A DNA stretch of 64,000 bases, from the NCBI RefSeq assembly GCF_030929595.1, contig NZ_JAVFVR010000001.1:620001-684000 (forward strand). Reading direction: 5' to 3'. Made by a program: the position numbers and the translations under genes. Below are positions 34,422 through 42,120 of the stretch, in pieces. The notes beneath the pieces were generated by a model. It had not been told where the DNA came from. It did no database searches and was given only the letters and a program-made list of their open reading frames with translations. Each line of letters begins with the position of its first letter. The stretch's first letter is position 1. This DNA comes from Flavobacterium sp. LHD-85. Lineage in GTDB: Bacteria > Bacteroidota > Bacteroidia > Flavobacteriales > Flavobacteriaceae.

Positions 34422-34604
34422 CTAAATTTTATAATCGGGCTTTAAATCTATTAGTCTCGACTCCATCAGATACTTTCCAATATGGTTTACCCTGATAATG
34501 TCTACGAGATCCAGGTTACAACAGAAGCCTAAACCATTTACATAATCATTATTGTCAGTACCATAATAAGGAACTTCAAGAGTATTATGATTTGCCTTTA
34601 TCAA
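34422..34604 (-). pseudogene. Decayed RHS cassette 5 (core scrap joined to tip scrap)
   Basis: A 60-codon frame. Its middle 'EVPYYGTDNNDYVNGLGFCC' is the RHS core segment found in every cassette. It then joins directly to 'VDIIRVNHIGKYLMESRLID', presumably the end of a toxin tip. The DHLGSSSY...YYFGARY core and most of the tip are missing, so an internal deletion has removed them. Upstream, 'MIKANHNTL' replaces the normal 'KASYDTF' with changes. Confidence 0.75.
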
Positions 34605-34670
34605 ATTTATCGTTTAACACATACTAAAGAAGTTACTTACAGTTTTATTTATAATAGAATAAGACATAAA

Positions 34671-34796
34671 AAAACCGCTCATTTCTGAGTGGTTTTCTTT
34701 TTCTATTCTTTGTCGAGTTTCTTTGCGGGTACGAAGTCGGGAGACTTCGCACAGCACTCAAAACAGCTTATTGAACTCTTTGAAGAGCAGGCCGTT
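34671..34796. repeat. RHS-array spacer repeat, copy C (variant)
   Basis: Hairpin AAAACCGCTCATTTCTGAGT with its closing arm, then TTCTATTCTTTGTCGAGTTT. A diverged hairpin with ACGAAGTC/GACTTCG replaces the usual CACGAA/TTCGTG one. AACAGCTTATTGAACTCTTT near 34760-34785 is shared with the region after copy A (about 41597-41625). It lies between cassettes 4 and 5. Confidence 0.65.
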
Positions 34797-34831
34797 CATC
34801 TCTGAATGATTTGATATTTCTAGTCTTTGTC

Positions 34832-34866
34832 GATTTTGCAAAAACATCTAATTTGATGTATTACCA
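34832..34866. repeat. Conserved box at the 3' end of cassette 4's small gene
   Basis: AAAAACATCTAATTTGATGT, a variant of the boxes at 34031-34065 and 37111-37145. It overlaps the last codons of the lipoprotein gene ending at 34848. Confidence 0.55.
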
Positions 34867-35510
34867 AATTCATTTAATTTATAAGTTAATGAATCTCCTT
34901 GCTCAAAAATAATTATGGCCTTACTCTTATACAATTCAAATTTTTGAACTTTAAGGTTATAAAATTTGCTCGGTAATTTTGCAAAAAATAGTTTTCTACT
35001 TTTTTTATTAAATAAAAAAACGTCATGATTTCTTTTAAAGAATAAGATCTCCTTTTCTGGATTTTCTACAATTTCTGTTTCGAATTTACTAACATCAATC
35101 TTACCTAATTCATTGTTTAAATTGCATATTATTAAATATCTATAATTAGTACTTGAGCCTTGTCCTAGAGCAATATAATCAGTTTTAAATAATAATTTTG
35201 GGATCATTCCATTGTAAGAATCACAATCAAATAAGTAATTATCAAGTGTGTCAACAATTCCATTCATTTTTATTTCAATACCATAACTTTTGTTAACTGG
35301 TATAAATCTAATATAATCTCCGTTTTTAAAAATTGTATCTTTAGCTGTAGTACACTTAAAAAAAACCTCTTTACTTAGGTGTTCATTTTGTATGGTAGAA
35401 TTTCTGCCTTTCCTTTGTTGTAATTGACCATTTTTTTGGCAATTAAAAAATAAAACACATAATATTAATATACTACAAAGGTTTACTTCTCGTCCCTTTA
35501 ATTTTTTCAT
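34848..35510 (-). CDS. Candidate immunity lipoprotein of cassette 4
   Basis: 220 residues. A hydrophobic signal ends in 'VLFFNCQK', a probable lipobox. The remainder is beta-rich ('GDYIRFIPVNKSYGIEIKMN', 'YRYLIICNLNNELGKIDVS'). Its start lies inside the last codons of the cassette 4 tip (38-bp overlap), so the two are translationally linked. A lipid-anchored periplasmic protein would fit protection against a cell-wall-acting tip. Family not recognised. Confidence 0.6.
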   Translation of the reverse strand: MKKLKGREVNLCSILILCVLFFNCQKNGQLQQRKGRNSTIQNEHLSKEVFFKCTTAKDTIFKNGDYIRFIPVNKSYGIEIKMNGIVDTLDNYLFDCDSYNGMIPKLLFKTDYIALGQGSSTNYRYLIICNLNNELGKIDVSKFETEIVENPEKEILFFKRNHDVFLFNKKSRKLFFAKLPSKFYNLKVQKFELYKSKAIIIFEQGDSLTYKLNEFGNTSN

Positions 35511-36786
35511 AATTTAAATTTGGATTAAAATTCGTTCCTTTTATTGAGAAAGTTGGTGTCGCTTTCCAAAAAATAGTTCCTCCATATGCTGCAGAAGAAT
35601 TATAAAGAACCATTCCCTTAAAATTTCCTTGGCTCGCTGGCGAATATGTCAGTAAACTTGCAGTCATTTTAAAATCTGTATTGAATACAGCATTTTTATT
35701 ACCTGAATATTTAGCCAATTTTTCGTCTGTCCAAAATCCTTTAAATGTATTAAAATCTGAAGTATTAATTCCTAATCCGACTGTTCGAGATTTAATATGA
35801 TCCCATCCTTTAGTTGCTAAATCAAAACCATCCCATCTTGTAGCTCCATTTGAATAATCAATCCCACCCATTACAGCATTCATTGCTGCTTGCATACTAT
35901 ATTCTGCATTGCCATTATATTTAGTAGAATTGCCTCCATTACCATAGCCATATATACCCTCGGTCTGCAGAGTAGAAGATATGTTTTTTCCTTTGTAGTT
36001 GGCTAAATTAACAATTGAAGATGCCAAAGCAAAAGATTCTTGCCAATTGCCACTTGACTCTTCTGCAACTGTATTTGCAAATTGATTAAGTACCGAATTT
36101 GAAACACTTAATTCTCTTGCATTTTGGAAAGTTCCATCAGCATTTTTTGAATCAGCATAATATGCTTTGTTATCATTTATACCATCACTGCCTAAATGAT
36201 TTCCACTGCTATCATAATAATCCCCATCCAACATTCCGGTTGGATCTACTCTATTTATTGGATTATTTGAACAATAATGATATGGTGTAAACAAAGGATT
36301 AATTTCCGCCAATGGATCGACCGATATAAAGATTGAAAGTTTCGGATCCTGATACCTAGCACCAAAATAGTACATTCCAGTTTCTCTATCCAGTTCTTTA
36401 CTCGTGAAAAGATACGGCGTATTCCATTTCGCATTCTTTTCCTCCAAGAAAACTTCCCCAAATGGCACGTATTCAATATGCTGGACAACTTCGCCATCTA
36501 AATTAGTGATATATGACGAACTTCCCAAATGATCTGGGTGGTAATAAAATTGTTGTAGCTCTGCATTGTCATTTTTAGCCATTTTCCCTGTTGGAGAGCC
36601 ACCAGAACCAGTATCTCCAGAAGGATTACAACAGAAGCCTAAACCATTTACATAATCATTATTGTCAACTCCATAATAAGGCACTTCAAAAGTATCATAA
36701 CTTGCTTTTACAACTTCTAATGCTTTTTTATACTTACCATCATAATTCACTTTAACACCAGAGAATGATTCTCCTGCTTTCTCCAC
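35473..36786 (-). CDS. Orphan RHS cassette 4: short core plus hydrolase-like tip
   Basis: 437 codons from a GTG (RVEKAGESFSGVKVNYDGK). The core homology continues upstream to about 36862 (KHIYIGSQRIVSK) but meets a TGA just beyond, so no proper start exists and it is probably silent. The core carries 'DHLGSSSYITNL' and 'ETGMYYFGARYQDPKLSIFI'. After 'VDPLA' the tip (about residues 165-437) is unique. 'LNQFANTVAEESSGNWQESF' followed by 'ALASSIVNLANYKGKN' resembles the Glu-containing start of SleB-type cell-wall hydrolases, a tentative reading. A lipoprotein gene overlaps its end. Confidence 0.65.
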   Translation of the reverse strand: MEKAGESFSGVKVNYDGKYKKALEVVKASYDTFEVPYYGVDNNDYVNGLGFCCNPSGDTGSGGSPTGKMAKNDNAELQQFYYHPDHLGSSSYITNLDGEVVQHIEYVPFGEVFLEEKNAKWNTPYLFTSKELDRETGMYYFGARYQDPKLSIFISVDPLAEINPLFTPYHYCSNNPINRVDPTGMLDGDYYDSSGNHLGSDGINDNKAYYADSKNADGTFQNARELSVSNSVLNQFANTVAEESSGNWQESFALASSIVNLANYKGKNISSTLQTEGIYGYGNGGNSTKYNGNAEYSMQAAMNAVMGGIDYSNGATRWDGFDLATKGWDHIKSRTVGLGINTSDFNTFKGFWTDEKLAKYSGNKNAVFNTDFKMTASLLTYSPASQGNFKGMVLYNSSAAYGGTIFWKATPTFSIKGTNFNPNLNYEKIKGTRSKPL

Positions 36787-36862
36787 ACGTCTAGGATCTG
36801 CTCCGTAACTGTCAAAATCACCAATTTTCGAAACGATTCTTTGTGAACCAATGTAAATATGT

Positions 36863-37183
36863 TTGGTATTTCAATAACAACTAACTTCAAAAATCGCTTA
36901 ATTATTTTACAATGACAGCTTGTAAAAGTTTATTTTAGAATACAATAAGACAAAGTTACTCTTTCATTTTGCCTCTAATTTGATACACTTTATTGATTTT
37001 TACTCGAATTTATTATTATTTAAAACTCCAAAAACAAAAAGACAGCCCGAAGGCTGCCTTTTTATTTTTTAAAATATACTTAATCTTTTGTTTTACAAAG
37101 TCTAACAATAGATTTGTGTAAAAATACCTAATCTGATACATTACCATTCCTACTAAGCTAGTAAATTAAAACTTCTCATTTTT
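36863..37183. other. Cassette 4 upstream region with terminator
   Basis: About 320 bp without a gene. It holds a hairpin terminator at 37037-37063 (GACAGCC...GGCTGCC with T-run) and the conserved box GTAAAAATACCTAATCTGAT (within 37111-37145). TTAGAATACAATAAGACA near 36936 resembles the AACAGAATAAGACAT that precedes other spacer hairpins. Confidence 0.55.
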
Positions 37184-37537
37184 TTATTTATATACCTTTT
37201 CACCACACTCAAAATTAAAACTCAAAACAGTATCTTTTTTATGGATACTAAAAACAAGCTCTCCTTTCTTTTTAATAAGTGTATCTCCAATTTCGATATA
37301 TTCTTTGTAATCAGCCCACCATCTGTCGCTTGTTACTGAATTACAATCACATGCTTTTTTAGTTAATGGATTAATACCTTTGTAATTAAACTTGCCGTCT
37401 CGTATACCTGGTATTTTCTGAACAATTAATAAACACTCATCTGCTTTGCAAGCATTTGCTAATAAATTACAATTTTCGAGCTGATTCCCACAAGAGAATA
37501 AACTTAGAAAACTACATAGTAAAAGAATATATTTCAT
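37184..37537 (-). CDS. Candidate immunity lipoprotein of cassette 3
   Basis: 117 residues with lipobox 'LSLFSC'. The mature protein has eight cysteines, including 'ENCNLLANACKADEC' and 'KKACDCNS', suggesting disulphides in the periplasm. It begins 75 bp after the present stop of the cassette 3 tip, but only 17 bp after the stop of the alternative frame reached if one G is removed from the G8 run. It is the only open frame between tip 3 and the next spacer, so immunity is inferred from position. Confidence 0.6.
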   Translation of the reverse strand: MKYILLLCSFLSLFSCGNQLENCNLLANACKADECLLIVQKIPGIRDGKFNYKGINPLTKKACDCNSVTSDRWWADYKEYIEIGDTLIKKKGELVFSIHKKDTVLSFNFECGEKVYK

Positions 37538-37611
37538 AATTGTTAATATTTAATTAAAATAATCTGTTTGTTTTAGTTACTCCATAATTTGCTCCAGCAC
37601 CTGAGACAGCG

Positions 37612-39152
37612 TTAAATTGCCCCCCCCGTTGATATAACTCCAGATTTCTCATTAGGAATGAATTGATTAGTTATTGGATCAAAAAATGCACTTTTAGAAT
37701 GTGTTACTCCCCAGTTTTTAAAAGTAGCTCCACCACCTAGAGAGTAACCTTCTATCCTGTCAAATAAACTTTGACTATTTTTTGTGCTTGGAGCATCATA
37801 TTTATCCATAATCTCAAAAGACACACCAAAATTCCAATCAAATCCTAATGTGGTAGAAACTCCTGTTCCCAAAGTTCCAAAGCCAGCTAATTGATTCGTA
37901 TTTCCGTCAAGCACTAAACTATTACTTGCACTGTAAGTTGTAAAATTCCAATCTATTGATCCATATACAGTAATTGCATAACCATCTGGTGTGTATGGAG
38001 AATAAGGATTTTCTCCATCAATATGTTTGTAAGTATCATAATAACCTTTATTATAATTTTCAAAATAAGATGGTCTTTCATAACCTCTAATTGATACTTC
38101 CTTTAATTCTGTTGATTGAGTCCAAGATCCGTCAGCATTGGACTGATAAACTTTATTATCACTAGGATCCCAGTAAACCTCTCCAGCTGCTGCTTTCCAA
38201 GTAGGAGGATCTATATCCTCTGCACTCATTCCAGTAGGATCAATAAATCTGACAGGATTATTAAGCGCATACGCATAAGAACTTACTCCTTTAAATTTAT
38301 CTGCTAAAGGATCAACCGATATAAAGATTCCTAGTTTCGGATCTTGGTATCTAGCCCCGAAGTAGTACATTCCAGTCTCACGATCAAGTTCTTTACTCGT
38401 GAAAAGATAAGGCGTATTCCATTTCGCATTTTTCTCCTCTAAGAAAACTTCTCCGAAAGGTACATACTCTATATGCTGAACCACTTCGCCATCTAAGTTA
38501 CTAATATACGAAGAACTTCCCAAGTGGTCAGGGTGATAATAAAATTGCTGTAACTCTACATTGTCATTTTTAGCCATTTTTGCTGTTGGAGAGCCTGAAG
38601 TTCCAGTGTCTCCAGAAGGATTACAACAGAAGCCTAAACCATTTACATAATCATTGTTATCAGTACCATAATAAGGCACTTCAAAAGTGTCATAACTTGC
38701 TTTTACCACTTCTAATGCTTTTTTATACTTCGCATCATAATTTACTTTAACACCAGAGAATGATTCTCCTGCTTTTTCAACACGTCTAGGATCTGCGCCA
38801 TAACTGTCAAAATCTCCAATTTTCGAAACGATTCTTTGTGAACCTATGTAGATATGTTTAGTGTAACGACCTCCATTTTGTGCAACTAAATAAGGATTCA
38901 CATATAATGTAAAATCAGAAGTTGAAGTTTTTCCTCCAGAGAATACAGAGTTTACAAAAATTCCTTGCCCGCCGCCTGAAAGCTTCGTTACACGCTCGCC
39001 GCCTGCATCGTAAGTGTAATTGCTTACATAACCATTAATATCTATGGCTCTTAATCGGTTTTCTTCGTCCCAAAGCAGTTTTTTCTCCTGCGCTTTTTCG
39101 GCAACCTGACCGTTTACTCGTACTTCCTCGGTATTTACATAAATCATGTTAC
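37612..39152 (-). CDS. Orphan RHS cassette 3: core plus Gly-rich beta tip
   Basis: About 512 codons. Core homology to the main RHS gene starts at 'NMIYVNTEEVRVNGQVAEKA' (from about 39152; the frame is open 7 codons further to a TTG at 39171) and runs to 'GIFISVDPLA' at about 38310. The tip (about 230 residues) has 'NPVRFIDPTG' and then glycine-rich alternating strands ('LAGFGTLGTGVSTTLGFDWN', 'GYSLGGGATFKNWGV'), reminiscent of a membrane-inserting domain, not a nuclease. It ends early within a run of eight G (plus-strand C 37620-37627). There is no recognisable promoter or signal peptide. Confidence 0.7.
37620..37627 (-). repeat. G8 homopolymer at the end of tip 3
   Basis: Eight consecutive G on the coding strand, rare in this AT-rich DNA. 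The present frame stops 10 nt later. Loss of one G would extend the protein by about 21 residues to a stop at 37554-37556. Confidence 0.8.
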
Positions 39153-39325
39153 CCTTATTCTTACTTACCAAAAATTGCTTTATTTTATAGAACTAAACAC
39201 TCTTAAAAATCTTATTTTAAACAGAATAAGACATAAAAAAACTGCTCATTTCTGAGCAGTTTTCTTTTTCTATTCTTTGTCGATTCTCTCTGCGCCACAC
39301 GAAAGGATTCGTGCGGGAGCGGGGT
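39153..39325. repeat. RHS-array spacer repeat, copy B
   Basis: About 170 bp upstream of cassette 3, almost identical to 41417-41590 upstream of cassette 2. It carries a hairpin AAAACTGCTCATTTCTGAGC with T-run (39238-39265, terminator for the preceding gene) and a CACGAA-AGGA-TTCGTG hairpin. Being shared, it adds to the homology available for recombination. Confidence 0.8.
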
Positions 39326-39328
39326 TAC

Positions 39329-39802
39329 CTATTTCAAGAAGATATCTTTAAAACTATTATTTTCTAATAATTCTGGATAATACACAATTAATTCTCCAAT
39401 AACTTTTTTTCTAAAGTTTTCATAAGATTTTTTAAAGGAACTATATTTACAATTTATAACATAAATCCCTCCATTTCCTTCCTTAATCTCTAAATTATCA
39501 GGCAATGTATACTTAAAATAATTGCTATTGCTATAATAATCACAAGATACTAAAGAAAAAACATAATCAGGTTCTTCTTTATAAGAAAACATATTTTCAA
39601 ACTGCAGCAAATAATCAATAATTCCTGTTTCAAGTAACATAAAGTTTCTCTTTTCACTATTTACTGAATCAAAAAAAATAAATATTCTTCCGTTGCAAAT
39701 TCCTTTCAACCAATCAATATCGTATTCTCTAATATTGCCAGCCTTTCTCTCAGACTCTACAACTTTTAAATCTAATTTATAATCAAAAATTATTTCTCCC
39801 AT
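39329..39802 (-). CDS. Candidate cytoplasmic immunity protein of cassette 2
   Basis: 157 residues from ATG 39802 (MGEIIFDYKLDLKVVESERK). An in-frame ATG at 39835 would overlap the toxin end, but the internal start 10 bp after the toxin stop is the more natural one. No signal or lipobox is present. Acidic and aromatic-rich ('FSYKEEPDYVFSLVSCDYYS'), as expected for a protein that neutralises a nuclease. Family not recognised. Confidence 0.6.
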   Translation of the reverse strand: MGEIIFDYKLDLKVVESERKAGNIREYDIDWLKGICNGRIFIFFDSVNSEKRNFMLLETGIIDYLLQFENMFSYKEEPDYVFSLVSCDYYSNSNYFKYTLPDNLEIKEGNGGIYVINCKYSSFKKSYENFRKKVIGELIVYYPELLENNSFKDIFLK

Positions 39803-39812
39803 AATATTATTA

Positions 39813-41416
39813 TTACTTTCCGACTGGATATGCATTTAAAACTTTACCTGATTCATCTAGATATACTTTAAGTGTTTTTGTTGCTTTTCCTGCAGAATCT
39901 GTTCCTATAACTTTATCAAAAGTATGTAGAACTTCATAATTACCTTTTCCTCCTGCGTGTTTTCCTTTTACTACAGCCTCTTGAACTAGTGCTTTAACAT
40001 CTTTAATATTACTTAAAGATTGTGAAAATCTACTACTTACTTGTCCTTTTCTCGCATCAAAAAAATGTCCTTTCTTTATGTGATCTATAGCTTTTTCAAT
40101 AGTTCCTCCATATTTATTTTCTCCCCAAACAATTTTTGTAATTTTTCTTATTTTACTAAATTCCTCAATGGCTTTAATTCCATTTTTAGTATTTCTTAAT
40201 TCTGACAGCAATAATACTGATAAGCTTCTATCAAAAATAGACAGCTCATTACCTTGCATATCAACTCCATATATACCCTCGCCAATACCCTTAATATCTC
40301 CAATTACAGGAACAAAATCTACACCATAACCTCCATTCTTAAGACCTTGATTCCAACCTCTAGTTACATTGTCAGCTTGTCCCTCAGGAATACCCCTAAG
40401 CGCGCCAGCCATACTTTGCTTACCATTTGGATCTACATAAAGTACAGGGTTTTGATAACAATACCCGTAAGTATTTAAGTTTTTATCATTATAACTTCCT
40501 CCATTATGCTGTCCATCATAATAAAACTCTTCTTCCATTACTGGATTGTAAACTGCCAGTGGATCAACAGAGATCCAAAAAGAACCTTTTGAATCGTAGT
40601 ATCTAGCCCCGAAGTAGTACATTCCAGTCTCTCTATCAAGTTCTTTACTAGTAAAAAGATACGGCGTATTCCACTTAGCATTCTTCTCTTCCAAGAAAAC
40701 TTCCTCAAAAGGCACATATTCCACGTGCTGTACAACTTCGCCATCTAAGTTACTAATATACGATGAACTTCCCAAATGATCAGGGTGATAATAAAACTGC
40801 TGTAACTCAGCATTATCATTTTTACCTGCCATTAATTTACCAGTTGTAGAACTTGATGAACCTGAACCAGTATCTCCCGATGGGTTGCAACAAAATCCTA
40901 AACCATTTACATAATCGTTGTTATCTGTACCATAATACGGAACTTCAAAAGTATCATAACTTGCTTTTACAACTTCTAATGCTTTTTTGTACTTAGTATC
41001 GTAATTTACTTTAACTCCAGAGAATGATTCTCCAGCTTTTTCAACACGTCTAGGATCTGCGCCATAACTGTCAAAATCACCAATTTTCGAAACTATTCTT
41101 TGTGAACCAATATAAATATGTTTCGTACAACGACCTCCGTTTTGTGCAACTAAATATGGGTTCACATACAAAGTAAAATCAGAAGTTGAAGTTTTTCCGC
41201 CAGAGAATACTGAATTTACAAAAATTCCTTGTCCGCCACCTGAAAGCTTCGTTACACGTTCTCCGCCTGCATCGTAAGTGTAATTGCTTACATAACCGTT
41301 AATATCTATAGCTCTTAGGCGGTTTTCTTCGTCCCAAAGCAGTTTCTTTTCCTGTGCTTTTTCGGCAACCTGACCGTTTACTCGTATTTCCTCGGTATTT
41401 ACATAAATCATGTTAC
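39813..41416 (-). CDS. Orphan RHS cassette 2: core plus PT-TG and RNase-like tip
   Basis: About 534 codons. Core copy as in cassette 3 up to 'GSFWISVDPLAVYNPV' (about residue 290), with an open frame reaching a TTG at 41435. The tip contains a pre-toxin TG-type segment, 'VDFVPVIGDIKGIGEGIYGV' (about 370), and then a C-terminal domain with 'KAIDHIKKGHFFDARKGQVS' and a final 'LDESGKVLNAYPVGK'. This resembles nuclease tails of polymorphic toxins, perhaps of the EndoU/colicin-like (BECR) RNase kind; low confidence on the fold. An immunity candidate follows after 10 bp. Confidence 0.7.
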
Positions 41417-41590
41417 CCTTATTCTTACTTACCAAAAATTGCTTTATTTTATAGAACTAAACACTCTTAAAAATCTTATTTTAAACAGAATAAGACATAA
41501 AAAAAACTGCTCATTTCTGAGCAGTTTTCTTTTTCTATTCTTTGTCGATTCTCTTTGCGCCACACGAAAGGATTCGTGCGGGAGCGGGGA
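41417..41590. repeat. RHS-array spacer repeat, copy A
   Basis: The same block as copy B: AGAACTAAACACTCTTAAAA, hairpin AAAACTGCTCATTTCTGAGC with T-run (41503-41530), TCTTTGTCGATTCTCTTTGC and CACGAAAGGATTCGTGCGGG. It lies between the main locus and cassette 2. Confidence 0.8.
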
Positions 41591-41600
41591 TCAAAACAAC

Positions 41601-42113
41601 TTATTGAACTCTTCGAAGAGCGGGGGTTTTATCATCAATGACAACTACTTTTTTTGTAGCTCTAAATTCATTAGTAATAATTCTCATTTTTTTCTCTTTC
41701 TTCTTATTTTTTATTTCTATGGTATCAATCCATACTTCATCTTTAATAATACCATCAATATAGTTTACACCTAATTTATTGAACTTTAGAAACAAAGGAA
41801 TCGATAAGTTTGATTTTGAATACATTGTATCAGCAATAATTCTTTTTAGAGCTTCCTCATCTTGATTTATTATTTTAGTTTTTGCAAATGCATATTCCAA
41901 CATTCTACTTTTTTTACTATCAACTTCATTAAGAATTACAGTAATAGTATCTAGATTACTTTTATAAATAATGCGTCCTTCATAATACTTATTCACAACT
42001 ACTGTATCAGGGAAATCAATACTAAATTTTGCATATGCCTTTTTTGAATTGACTTCTTTTTTACAAGAAATCAAGCTAACTATCAAAATTACTATGGCTA
42101 CTATTTTTTTCAT
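41601..42113 (-). CDS. Lipoprotein following the main RHS gene, candidate immunity
   Basis: 170 residues with lipobox 'VSLISC' near residue 17. The mature part has 'FSIDFPDTVVVNKYYEGRII' and a beta-rich pattern, with a Lys-rich 'KNKKKEKKMR' near the end. It starts 7 bp after the stop of the full-length RHS protein. Position and size fit an immunity partner of tip 1, and its envelope location implies a periplasmic target. Family not recognised. Confidence 0.6.
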   Translation of the reverse strand: MKKIVAIVILIVSLISCKKEVNSKKAYAKFSIDFPDTVVVNKYYEGRIIYKSNLDTITVILNEVDSKKSRMLEYAFAKTKIINQDEEALKRIIADTMYSKSNLSIPLFLKFNKLGVNYIDGIIKDEVWIDTIEIKNKKKEKKMRIITNEFRATKKVVVIDDKTPALRRVQ

Positions 42114-42120
42114 AAAGATT

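Noticed and set aside
36787..36870. Longer N-terminus for cassette 4
   Set aside because: Core homology continues to about 36862, but a TGA codon lies just upstream and there is no ATG in between.
35473..39171. Cassettes as transposons or insertion sequences
   Set aside because: No transposase, target duplications or terminal inverted repeats; the shared parts are RHS core and spacer, which fits homologous exchange better.
41417..41435. True start of cassette 2 at TTG 41435, making an independent protein
   Set aside because: Main-gene homology begins at NMIYV, no promoter box or secretion signal lies upstream, and the same upstream sequence precedes cassette 3; it is spacer DNA read in frame.
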